Shown here in pieces: positions 5,434-14,673 of a DNA stretch of 14,673 nt (the first letter of the stretch is position 1; the number at the start of each line of letters is the position of its first letter). The DNA comes from Bacteroidia bacterium (lineage in GTDB: Bacteria > Planctomycetota > Phycisphaerae > Phycisphaerales > SM1A02). Both the position numbers and the translations under genes were made by a program. Location: the NCBI GenBank assembly GCA_030054235.1, contig JASGCG010000011.1, forward strand, positions 1-14,673. Reading direction: 5' to 3'. The notes under the pieces were generated by a model. The model did no database searches. It was not told the origin of the DNA and saw only the letters and a program-made list of their open reading frames with translations.

Positions 5434-7932
5434 ATGGGCCACCCGGGCGAGAGCCTGCCGGTCCGACGGCTGGCGGACACGATCGAATCGCGACTGCGGG
5501 CGCACGCCACGCTCGTGCTGAGTGCCGAGACCGGCAGCGGGAAGACCACGCAGGTCCCGCAGATCCTGCTCGAGCGATCGCTCGTCGAGGGCGAGGTGGT
5601 GGTGCTGCAGCCGCGGCGGCTCGCGGCGCGCAGCGTGGCGCGGCGCGTGGCGCAGGAGAGGGGCGTTGAGCTCGGCGGTCTCGTGGGTTTCCAGACGCGC
5701 TTCGAGCGTGCCAGCGGCCCGTCGACGCGGATTCGCTTCGTGACCGATGGGCTCTTCGTGCGGCAGCTGCAATCTGATCCGTCGCTGCGCGGCGTGGGAT
5801 GCGTGGTGCTCGATGAGTTCCATGAGCGTGGCCTGCACACCGACATGGCGGCCGGTTTCGTGCGTCGGCTGCAGGCCGGCGCACGCCCGGACCTGAAGCT
5901 GGTGGTGATGAGCGCGACGCTCGATCGCGAGCGGCTCGGGGCAGCGTTCGGTGTCGAGCCGTTGACCAGCGAGGGCCGTGTGTTCCCGGTCGCCGTGCGT
6001 CATCTCGGCGATGGGCGGCAGGGCGAATCGATCGCGGACCGGGCGGTGGGAGCGCTGGGGCTCGCGCTTGATGAGCACCTCGAGGGCGACGTGCTCGTGT
6101 TCATGCCCGGCAAGGCGGAGATCGATCGCACGATCGAGGCCGTGACGCAGTTCGCTCGTCGCCGCGGCGAGCCGATCGTGGCGCTTCCCCTGCACGGCCA
6201 GCTCACGCCCGAGGAGCAGGATCGAGCGCTCGCACCCGCACCGCGCGGGCAGCGCAAGGTCGTGGTCGCTACCAACGTCGCTGAGACGAGCCTCACCATC
6301 GAGGGCATCGGCGTCGTGATCGACAGTGGGCTCGTGCGCATGCACCGCTTCGATCCACGGCGGAACTTCAACGCGTTGAGGCTTGAAGAGACCAGCCGCG
6401 CGAGCGCCGAGCAACGTGCGGGCCGAGCGGGCCGCACGATGGCCGGGACGTGCCTTCGACTGTGGAGCGAACGGTCCCAGGCGCGTCGTGCTGCCTTCGA
6501 CGTGCCCGAGGTGCGACGTGTCGAGCTGGCGGGCCCGTTGCTGCACCTGGCGTCGATGGGCGAGCGTGACGTCGAGCGATTCCCATGGTTGGATCCGCCG
6601 GACGCCCCCATGGTGACGCGGTCGATGGAGGTCCTGCGCACGATCGACGCGCTGGATGCCGAGGGCGTGATTACTCGCCTGGGACAGGCCATCCTTCGCG
6701 TGCCGGCCCACCCGCGGATCGGTCGCGCGATGGTCGAGGCTGCGCGACAGGGTTGCGCGCGCAGGGTCGCCACCTGGTGCTCGATGGTCGAGGGGCGCGA
6801 CGTGCTGGCGCGCGAGGGCGTCGATCCGACTCGCGTGCTGCAGGCGCAGGACCGTCCCAGTGACGTCGTCGTCAGGGAACGCCTGCTCGAGGATCCCCGC
6901 GGCGATGGTCGGGGGCTGCTTGATCCCGATGCCGCGCGTGAGGCGCGGCGCGTGGCGCAGCAGCTGCACGACGCGGTGGCTTCGGGCGACCAGTCGTCGA
7001 ACGATGATGCTGCGTGCGCGCGCGCGATGCTCGCTGGGTTCCCGGATCTGGTGGCGTGGCGGCCCGATGCCCAGAAGCCGACGGCATACTTGGCAGGGCG
7101 ACGCAAGGTCGCGATCGATCGACAGAGTGCGCTGCGTGGCGCCGGCCCGTTCCTGGCGCTCGACGTGCGTGAAGGCGGCGGCACCGAGGTGCAGGAGTCC
7201 ACGCTCTCGATGACGATCGGGCTCGATGAGGCGTGGGTGAGGCAGGTGCTGCCGCACCGCTTCGTCCGCACGGTCGAAGAGCGCTGGGAGTCCGCGAGCC
7301 TCGCCGTCGAGGAAGTCGAGGAGGAACGCTTCGACGACGCCGTGCTGTCCCGCACCGTTCGGCCGCCGCGCGACCTCGGACGGGCGAGCGAACTGATTGC
7401 GTCGATGGTCCTGTCGGGTGAACTCGTCCCCGAGCGCTTGGACGACGACGCCAAGCAGTGGATCGAGCGTGTCCGCTGCGTGCGCGAGTGGTTTCCTGAT
7501 CGCGCGCTTCCCGCCTACGACGAGGGCGACCTGAAGCTTGCGTGGTCGGATTGGGCGCACGGCGCAACACGCTGGAGCCAGGTCCGTGATCGGCCCGTCC
7601 TCGAGCGGCTCAAGGACCTGCTCACCCACGAGGACTGCCGCTTCGTCGAGCGCATGGCGCCCGGCACGATCAAGCTCACGCGCGGCTTCGGCATAAAGAT
7701 CGAGTACGAGGCGGGCAAGCCGCCGCGCGGCCGCGCGAAGATCCAGGACTTCTACGACACGACCGCTCACCCGAGCGTGGCCGCGGGCCGCGTGCCGCTG
7801 CTCCTGGAGATCTTGGGCCCCAACTACCGACCTCTGCAGGTCACCTCGGACCTGCCGGGCTTCTGGACCAGGCTCTATCCCGAGATCGTGCCTGCACTCA
7901 AGCGGCGGTATCCGCGCCACGAGTGGCGCTGA
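5434..7932 (+). CDS. hrpB: ATP-dependent helicase HrpB
   Basis: This 832-residue protein is a DEAH/RHA superfamily 2 helicase of the HrpB type. Motifs are in order: AETGSGKTT (I, 31-39), QPRRLAARS (Ia, 59-67), DEFHER (II, 127-132; DEFH is typical of HrpB), SATLD (III, 160-164), TNVAETSLTIEG (V, 280-291) and QRAGRAGRT (VI, 327-335). The helicase-associated domain follows, and the C-terminal third is the HrpB-specific domain, ending with the family-like segment on fitting a domain to PxLLEILGPNYRP and QVTSDLPGFW near 790-815. Length is close to E. coli HrpB. HrpB proteins are ATP-driven RNA helicases whose bacterial role is poorly defined. No ribosome-binding site or TAnnnT hexamer precedes the ATG, which lies 8 bp after the previous stop. 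The gene meets the LOG gene tail to tail. Confidence 0.95.
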   Translation: MGHPGESLPVRRLADTIESRLRAHATLVLSAETGSGKTTQVPQILLERSLVEGEVVVLQPRRLAARSVARRVAQERGVELGGLVGFQTRFERASGPSTRIRFVTDGLFVRQLQSDPSLRGVGCVVLDEFHERGLHTDMAAGFVRRLQAGARPDLKLVVMSATLDRERLGAAFGVEPLTSEGRVFPVAVRHLGDGRQGESIADRAVGALGLALDEHLEGDVLVFMPGKAEIDRTIEAVTQFARRRGEPIVALPLHGQLTPEEQDRALAPAPRGQRKVVVATNVAETSLTIEGIGVVIDSGLVRMHRFDPRRNFNALRLEETSRASAEQRAGRAGRTMAGTCLRLWSERSQARRAAFDVPEVRRVELAGPLLHLASMGERDVERFPWLDPPDAPMVTRSMEVLRTIDALDAEGVITRLGQAILRVPAHPRIGRAMVEAARQGCARRVATWCSMVEGRDVLAREGVDPTRVLQAQDRPSDVVVRERLLEDPRGDGRGLLDPDAAREARRVAQQLHDAVASGDQSSNDDAACARAMLAGFPDLVAWRPDAQKPTAYLAGRRKVAIDRQSALRGAGPFLALDVREGGGTEVQESTLSMTIGLDEAWVRQVLPHRFVRTVEERWESASLAVEEVEEERFDDAVLSRTVRPPRDLGRASELIASMVLSGELVPERLDDDAKQWIERVRCVREWFPDRALPAYDEGDLKLAWSDWAHGATRWSQVRDRPVLERLKDLLTHEDCRFVERMAPGTIKLTRGFGIKIEYEAGKPPRGRAKIQDFYDTTAHPSVAAGRVPLLLEILGPNYRPLQVTSDLPGFWTRLYPEIVPALKRRYPRHEWR
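7914..7929. terminator. Palindrome at the hrpB/LOG tail-to-tail junction, possible two-way terminator
   Basis: GCGCCAC and GTGGCGC are perfect inverted repeats separated by GA. They lie in the last codons of hrpB, just before its stop at 7930-7932, and 7 bp from the stop of the convergent gene. No T-run follows on either strand, so termination activity is only a possibility. Confidence 0.3.
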
Positions 7933-7935
7933 CGA

Positions 7936-8730
7936 TCACTCGAAGTCGTCTGCGGCACCCATGTACTCGTCGCCGGTGCGCCACGAGCGGCGGCTGGTCG
8001 GCCGGCCGCGTGCAGCCTGCGCCGGCCGCGGCTCCACGGCTTCGAATCGCGGGAGTTTCGTGGCCCAGGGCTTCGTGCCCAAGTGCACCTGGTGCACCAG
8101 CTCGACCGCTTCGTTCACGCTGTCCGTGAGATGGAACAGCTCGAAGTCCTCGGGGCTGATCGCCTTGTTGCGCTCCAGCATCGTGCCGCGGATCCAGTCG
8201 AAGAGCCCGCCCCAGAAGGCCTTGTCCACGAAGACGACCGGGAAGGGGGCGATCTTCATGGTCTGGATGAGCGTGAGGCTCTCGAACGCCTCGTCCATCG
8301 TGCCCATGCCGCCCGGGAAGATGATGAAGCCGCGCGAGTGCTTCACGAACATCACCTTGCGGATGAAGAAGTAGCGGAACGAGAGTTCGATCGACTGGTA
8401 CGGGTTCGGTTCCTGCTCACGCGGCAACGTGATGTTCAGTCCGACGCTCACGCCGCCCGCCTCGAGCGCACCCTTGTTGCCTGCCTCCATGATGCCGGGG
8501 CCACCGCCGGTGATCACCGGGAATCCGCGCGCGACGAGCAAGCGACCGCACTCCTCGGCGGCTGCGTACTCAGGTGCTTCCTTCGCGGTGCGCGCACTGC
8601 CGAAGATGCTCACGCCGGGGCCGACGCGCGCGAGGGCGTCGGTCGCGTCGACGAACTCGCTCATCATGCGCAGGGCGCGCCAGGATTCGCGGGCGTAGTT
8701 CACGTGATCATGATGGTGCGGCGCGTTCAT
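7936..8730 (-). CDS. LOG-family (TIGR00730-type) nucleotide 5'-monophosphate phosphoribohydrolase
   Basis: The 264-residue protein has the Rossmann-like fold signature of the LOG family, formerly called lysine decarboxylase-like: FGSARTA (43-49), GGGPGIMEAGNKGA (75-88), the RKVMFVKHSRGFIIF segment (124-138) and the nucleotide-binding PGGMGTMDE (139-147). Characterised members release the base from nucleoside 5'-monophosphates, in plants and some bacteria activating cytokinins. In most bacteria the natural substrate is unknown and may be purine nucleotide salvage or damage removal. The last 35 residues are a Pro/Arg-rich, probably disordered tail. It stands alone on the minus strand, 3 bp from hrpB at its 3' end and divergent from folC at its 5' end. 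Its start at 8730 has TAGCAT 9 nt upstream. Confidence 0.92.
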   Translation of the reverse strand: MNAPHHHDHVNYARESWRALRMMSEFVDATDALARVGPGVSIFGSARTAKEAPEYAAAEECGRLLVARGFPVITGGGPGIMEAGNKGALEAGGVSVGLNITLPREQEPNPYQSIELSFRYFFIRKVMFVKHSRGFIIFPGGMGTMDEAFESLTLIQTMKIAPFPVVFVDKAFWGGLFDWIRGTMLERNKAISPEDFELFHLTDSVNEAVELVHQVHLGTKPWATKLPRFEAVEPRPAQAARGRPTSRRSWRTGDEYMGAADDFE

Positions 8731-8739
8731 GGAAACCCC

Positions 8740-8745
8740 ATGCTA
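8740..8745 (-). promoter_or_regulatory. Possible -10 element of the LOG-family gene
   Basis: Minus-strand TAGCAT is followed by 9 nt and the ATG at 8730. A GGGG lies within these 9 nt but is not a convincing Shine-Dalgarno sequence. No clear -35 was found. Confidence 0.45.
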
Positions 8746-8755
8746 GGCCGATCGC

Positions 8756-8766
8756 GTTCTCGGAAC
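8756..8766. repeat. Short inverted repeat GTTC-N3-GAAC, possible operator
   Basis: GTTCTCGGAAC is a 4-bp-arm dyad in the LOG/folC divergent gap; two further flanking pairs match around one mismatch. It lies just upstream of the LOG hexamer, where a regulator could act. No regulator is encoded nearby, and short dyads arise easily by chance. Confidence 0.25.
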
Positions 8767-8779
8767 ACGGGTCGCAAGT

Positions 8780-8794
8780 CCATGTCTGACATGG
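8780..8794. repeat. Perfect inverted repeat CCATGT-CTG-ACATGG, possible operator
   Basis: Six-base arms match perfectly around a 3-nt centre, between the LOG and folC promoters and 16 bp upstream of the folC -35-like TTGCGT. Its symmetry and place fit a dimeric regulator site, but none is known here. Confidence 0.35.
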
Positions 8795-8810
8795 TGTTGC
8801 ATTCGGCCTT

Positions 8811-8839
8811 TTGCGTCGAACGCCGTCGATCGCTAGACT
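8811..8839 (+). promoter_or_regulatory. Probable folC promoter
   Basis: TTGCGT (8811-8816) and TAGACT (8834-8839) are separated by exactly 17 bp, and the ATG at 8847 follows 7 nt later. This is the best two-box promoter in the window. The TTG at 8811 is in frame with folC and could be mistaken for its start; as the -35 element it is better explained as promoter. Confidence 0.6.
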
Positions 8840-8846
8840 CGCCCGG

Positions 8847-10604
8847 ATGTCGAGGAAGAGCGCTTCAACGGGCAGCGGTTCGCGCACCACCACCAAGCAG
8901 GGTTCGAGCAAGACTGCGGCCAAGCCAGCGGCGAAGGCTGGTGCCAAGCCCGCTTCCAAGCCTGCCGCCAAGCCGCAGGCTCCGGCGACCAAGGTGGCTG
9001 CAGCGAAGCCAGCAACGAGCAAGCCATCGACGGCGCCGGCCGTAGCGACGAAGCCCGCGGCGAAGGCCGCGCAGGTCGTTGCGGTGCCTGCTGCGCACCA
9101 CAACGTGCTCGATGAAGCTCCGGTCACCCACGTGCCCATCATCGGCGTGCCCGCGATGCGCGGCTCGGCTCCGGCGCGCGCCGAAGAGCCGCTGGAGCCC
9201 AAGCTCGCCGAGCACCGCACGAGCGAACTCTCCAAGAGCGAGCAGACGAAGGCGCGCCGCGGCGACTTCAGCGATTACTCGGTGGCGCTGAAATGGCTGC
9301 ACGAACGCGTGGACCTTGAGCGGCTGCACACGGTGCAGTACAGCGATGAGCCGTTCAAGCTCGACCGCATGCGCCAGCTGCTGGAGGCGCTCGGCAACCC
9401 GCACGAGCAGGTGAAGTGCGTGCATGTCGCTGGCACCAACGGCAAGGGCAGCACGGTGGCGATGGTCAGCGCGATGCTGCAGGCCTGCGGCTATGCGGTC
9501 GGCCAGTACGTCAGCCCGCACCTGGTCGACGTGCGCGAGCGCGTGACGATCAACGGCGCGATGCCCAGCGAGGCCGACTTCCTCGACCTGATGCGCCGCG
9601 TGGCCAAGGCGGCCGGCAAGCTTCCGTTCGAGCCAACGTTCTTCGAGCTCATGACGGCGCTCTCGTTCGTGCACTTCGCCGAGCAGGCCGTGGATATCGC
9701 GGTCGTCGAGGTTGGCCTGGGCGGCCGCCTGGATTGCACCAACGTCATCACGCCGCTGGTCTCGATCGTGACGTCGATCGACCTCGACCACACCCGGATC
9801 CTCGGCAAGGACGTGAAGAGCATCGCGCGCGAAAAGGCGGGCATCTTCAAGTCCGGCGTGCCGGCGCTGGCCTTCGAGCCGCAGCCCGAGGTTGAGGCCG
9901 TCTTCCGCGAGGTGGCCGCGCAGGTCGGCGCTCCGCTGATGATCGTCAACAAGGACATCGAGTTCAGCAGCCGCTTCTGCACCACGCCTGACCTCGGCGC
10001 GCACACGCGCGTGTGCTTCTACACACGCACCACGCGGCTGGAGCACCTGCCGGTGCCGCTGCCGGGCGAGCATCAGGCTGCCAACTGCGGCCTGGCCCTC
10101 GCGGCGATCGACGTGCTCAAGTCCGCCGGTTTCTCGTGCCCCGACGACAAGGTCAGCCTGGGGTTGATGGCAACCAAGATCAGGGGTCGCATGGAACTCA
10201 TCGCCGAGCGTCCGCGCGTGCTCGTGGACGGCGCCCACAATCCGGCGAGCGTCGGCACGCTCATGCGCTGCGTCGGTGCCCACGTGCCCTACGACAGCAT
10301 GGTCTGCATCTTCGGCTGCTGCCGCGACAAGGACATGGCAGGCCTGCTCGACAAGGTCCACCTTGGTGCCGACAAGGTCATCTTCACGCGAGCGGCTGGC
10401 ACGCCGCGTGCAGCCGATCCGAACGAGCTGCAGCGCATGTTCGCCGAGCGCAGCGGGAAGATGAGCCAGGTGGCACGTTCCCTGTCGGAGGCCCTCGAGG
10501 TGGCCATGCGTGCGGTCGGTCGCGAAGACCTGATCTGCGTGACGGGCAGCTTCTACCTCGTTGGCGAGGCCATGCGCCTTGTTGGCCAGCGTCGGCAGGT
10601 TTGA
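8847..10604 (+). CDS. folC: FolC: folylpolyglutamate/dihydrofolate synthase with Lys/Ala/Pro-rich N-terminal extension
   Basis: The C-terminal part, from about residue 144 of 585, is a complete FolC: YSVALKWLHERVDL, the P-loop AGTNGKGST (195-203), a YVSPHLVDVRER segment, the LDHTRILGKDVKSIAREKAGIFK signature, HQAANCGLALAAID and DGAHNP (461-466). FolC ligates ATP, (dihydro)folate or dihydropteroate and glutamate in the cytosol. Whether it has one or both activities cannot be read from the sequence. The first about 75 residues are a low-complexity run built from repeats such as KPAAK, KPASK and KPATSK, resembling histone H1-like bacterial tails; residues 76-143 are a further linker. A start at internal Met 104 would remove most of this, but the promoter placement favours ATG 8847. 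Divergent from LOG; leuS follows after 107 bp. Confidence 0.93.
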   Translation: MSRKSASTGSGSRTTTKQGSSKTAAKPAAKAGAKPASKPAAKPQAPATKVAAAKPATSKPSTAPAVATKPAAKAAQVVAVPAAHHNVLDEAPVTHVPIIGVPAMRGSAPARAEEPLEPKLAEHRTSELSKSEQTKARRGDFSDYSVALKWLHERVDLERLHTVQYSDEPFKLDRMRQLLEALGNPHEQVKCVHVAGTNGKGSTVAMVSAMLQACGYAVGQYVSPHLVDVRERVTINGAMPSEADFLDLMRRVAKAAGKLPFEPTFFELMTALSFVHFAEQAVDIAVVEVGLGGRLDCTNVITPLVSIVTSIDLDHTRILGKDVKSIAREKAGIFKSGVPALAFEPQPEVEAVFREVAAQVGAPLMIVNKDIEFSSRFCTTPDLGAHTRVCFYTRTTRLEHLPVPLPGEHQAANCGLALAAIDVLKSAGFSCPDDKVSLGLMATKIRGRMELIAERPRVLVDGAHNPASVGTLMRCVGAHVPYDSMVCIFGCCRDKDMAGLLDKVHLGADKVIFTRAAGTPRAADPNELQRMFAERSGKMSQVARSLSEALEVAMRAVGREDLICVTGSFYLVGEAMRLVGQRRQV

Positions 10605-10618
10605 TCGGCAGGTTTGAT
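10593..10618 (+). repeat. Tandem 13-bp duplication across the folC stop codon
   Basis: CGGCAGGTTTGAT occurs twice without a gap, at 10593-10605 and 10606-10618. The first copy contains the folC stop TGA (10602-10604). The repeat looks like a recent slippage event that altered or extended the 3' end. Confidence 0.85.
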
Positions 10619-10630
10619 CGGCGGACCTGA

Positions 10631-10654
10631 GCCACGCGGCCTGACGCGCGTGGC
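10631..10654 (+). terminator. Hairpin after folC, possible terminator
   Basis: GCCACGCG (10631-10638) pairs with CGCGTGGC (10647-10654) around an 8-nt loop. A second CGCGTGGC at 10661-10668 could pair with the same left arm instead, so two exclusive hairpins are possible. No T-run follows, so function is uncertain. The rest of the 107-bp gap holds the duplication upstream and the leuS promoter downstream. Confidence 0.35.
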
Positions 10655-10695
10655 ACGATGCGCGTGGCCTGAGCCATCGGGGCAGACTCCACGGG

Positions 10696-10701
10696 TAGGC
10701 T
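10696..10701 (+). promoter_or_regulatory. Possible -10 element of leuS
   Basis: TAGGCT is followed by 10 nt and the leuS ATG at 10712. No Shine-Dalgarno sequence lies in the leader, and no convincing -35 is seen. Confidence 0.45.
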
Positions 10702-10711
10702 TCGCCCTCCC

Positions 10712-13525
<2,814 letters not shown>

Positions 13526-13538
13526 GCCACGTGCCCAC

Positions 13539-13577
13539 AACGCAGCAGGGCGGCGCCATGCGGCACCGCCCTGCGTT
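13539..13577. terminator. Rho-independent-like terminator between convergent leuS and the ClpP-like gene
   Basis: The arms AACGCAG...GGCGG and CCGCCCTGCGTT form a 12-bp GC-rich stem with a 3-nt CAG bulge on the left. A further GCC/GGC pairing around ATGC caps the top after one mismatch. On the plus strand it is followed by CGTTTC, a weak T-run. Being between two convergent stops (13525 and 13598), it probably serves leuS and perhaps both genes. Confidence 0.65.
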
Positions 13578-13597
13578 CGTTTCAAGCCGGAGTGGGC

Positions 13598-14673
13598 TCA
13601 GCGGCCTTCGATGCGGTAGAAGCCGCGCGGGTTCACCATGAAGTAGCAGTCGTACGGATCGAGCGGCGGCAGGCTCATGTACGGCCGGCCCTGCTCATCC
13701 TGCTTCATGCTCACGCCGAACATGCCCCACATCGGGGCGGCGGGCGCATCGCCCGGCTTGCGGCGGATGCCTTCCTCGCGGATCTCGCTCACGACGTGGT
13801 CGACCCACTTGAGCTTGACCGCATTGTCGGCGAACTCATCCCAGTCGCCCGTCTTGCGGGCCTTGTACATGCGGTCCTTGAACTCGGCCATCGAGATGCC
13901 CATCTTGCGGGCGATGGGCTCGGCGAGGCGGCGCTCCCACTCCTGCGCCATCTTCACTTCCTGCTCGATGTCGGTCATGTTGCCGGAGATGCCGGTCGAC
14001 ATCTGGTGGTGGAGGATGATCGCGTTGGGATAGGCGTAGCTGTGCGGGGCGAGCGTGGCGATCGTCGCGGCCATGCTGGCAGCGAAGCTCTTCACGATCA
14101 CGTGCACGGGGGCATCGCTCGTCTCGATCGCCTTGACGATGCGGTAGCCCTGCATGACGCTGCCGCCCGGCGAGTTGTCGATCACGATGAAGATCGGCTT
14201 GGTGCGATCCTGGTTGTTGAACCAGTCGATGCGGTCGCAGACGTAGTCGGCGGTGCCGCTCACGATCGGGCCATTGAGCGAGATGCGCCGGTCGCTGACG
14301 GTGATGACGCCGTCCTTGAAGGGCTGCTCGGGATACGCCTCGAGCACATCGACGGCTTCGCGCATCTTCTGCTCGGCGTCACGCTGGGCCAGCCGGCCCG
14401 CCATGGTGCGGGACTCGATGTCGACGCGCATCTGCTCGTCGGCCAGGCGAGCCTGTTCCGTGCGGCGCTTTTCGGCAACGAGGGCGTTCTCGGCAGCGAG
14501 CGCTTCCTGTTCTCGGCGCATGCTGGCGAGCTTGACGCGGTGGCGCATGTCGAGCAGGTCCTGCTCGGCCTTCATGCGGACCATCTCGGCGTTGCCGGCG
14601 GCAAGTTCCGCGTCGAGCGTGGCAGCGCGCAGCTGCGCCTCGCGCTGCATGGCGGCGAGGCGGGTGGCTTCGG
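13598..14673 (-). CDS. ClpP-like (S14) serine protease with N-terminal coiled coil, 5' end outside window
   Basis: The frame stays open to the right edge, and the coiled coil continues upstream of the Met at 14650, so the true start is probably outside the window. Counting from that Met, residues 1-105 are Glu/Arg/Ala/Gln-rich heptad-like helix. A ClpP fold follows: NGPIVSGTADYVCDRI, oxyanion-loop NSPGGS (159-164), the nucleophile in SFAASMAA (Ser192), the histidine in IILHHQ (His215) and an aspartate at 269 or 271 before a KWVDHVV segment. The triad is therefore present. A C-terminal extension from about 295 ends in PLDPYDCYFMVNPRGFYRIEGR-like aromatic sequence. ClpP proteins form barrel-shaped peptidases fed by AAA+ unfoldases, whereas this architecture is not that of housekeeping ClpP, so partner and location are unknown. 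Signal or membrane sequence could lie upstream of the window. Confidence 0.85.
   Translation of the reverse strand, partial: EATRLAAMQREAQLRAATLDAELAAGNAEMVRMKAEQDLLDMRHRVKLASMRREQEALAAENALVAEKRRTEQARLADEQMRVDIESRTMAGRLAQRDAEQKMREAVDVLEAYPEQPFKDGVITVSDRRISLNGPIVSGTADYVCDRIDWFNNQDRTKPIFIVIDNSPGGSVMQGYRIVKAIETSDAPVHVIVKSFAASMAATIATLAPHSYAYPNAIILHHQMSTGISGNMTDIEQEVKMAQEWERRLAEPIARKMGISMAEFKDRMYKARKTGDWDEFADNAVKLKWVDHVVSEIREEGIRRKPGDAPAAPMWGMFGVSMKQDEQGRPYMSLPPLDPYDCYFMVNPRGFYRIEGR

Noticed and set aside
5086..7920. 944-codon minus-strand open frame opposite hrpB
   Set aside because: Its length looks impressive, but the translation is Arg/His/Leu/Ala-rich with no motif, while the plus strand encodes a full HrpB with all helicase motifs. 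Long antisense frames are common in GC-rich genes.
8756..8766. The GTTC/GAAC dyad as a LexA box
   Set aside because: The arm order (GTTC-N3-GAAC) and spacing do not match the LexA sites I know, and neither neighbour is an SOS gene.
8811..8846. TTG start of folC, 12 codons upstream of the ATG
   Set aside because: The TTG forms the -35-like TTGCGT with exact 17-bp spacing to TAGACT; a protein start inside its own promoter is unlikely.

Overview
The window reads as a piece of core chromosome from a GC-rich bacterium, most likely a member of the Planctomycetota and perhaps the class Phycisphaerae. The evidence is a pseudopilin with the planctomycete-style FTLIE leader and a C-terminal NGVFLDG segment, an OstA/LptD-like envelope protein implying an outer membrane, a long LeuRS with an extra segment in the catalytic half, and a ribH-nusB-ftsY cluster. 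The taxonomic call is inference from gene character, not from a database match. I saw no mobile element, CRISPR array, rRNA, tRNA or defence system, and almost every base is coding.

Layout. Positions 1-2159 are on the minus strand: a UbiA-family membrane prenyltransferase (1209-2159), followed 14 bp later by the N-terminal 398 codons of an OstA/LptD-like protein that runs off the left edge (1-1194). A 26-bp divergent gap then opens a plus-strand run. ribH (lumazine synthase), nusB and ftsY are joined by two GTGA stop/start overlaps. They are followed by a pseudopilin, a small membrane-anchored protein of unknown function and the DEAH-type helicase hrpB. hrpB meets a minus-strand LOG-family gene (7936-8730) tail to tail with a 3-bp gap. 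A 116-bp divergent gap carrying two short palindromes separates LOG from folC (8847-10604), which has an unusual Lys/Ala/Pro-rich N-terminal extension. After a repeat-rich 107-bp gap comes leuS (10712-13525). A hairpin terminator lies between leuS and a convergent ClpP-like protease with an N-terminal coiled coil, whose start is beyond the right edge.

The genes cover general housekeeping: riboflavin and folate synthesis, transcription antitermination, SRP-dependent membrane targeting, tRNA charging, RNA helicase activity and envelope biogenesis. No single pathway unites them.

The most interesting signal is regulatory. Seven genes, including nearly every gene that begins a transcription unit, have a TAnnnT hexamer ending 6-10 nt before the start codon and no Shine-Dalgarno sequence. 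Such spacing would place the transcription start at or next to the start codon, that is, leaderless mRNA. Three downstream operon genes (nusB, ftsY and the unknown gene at 4712) instead carry clear GGAGG/AAGGAG ribosome-binding sites. At ribH/ubiA the two opposing hexamers share the same TA base pairs.
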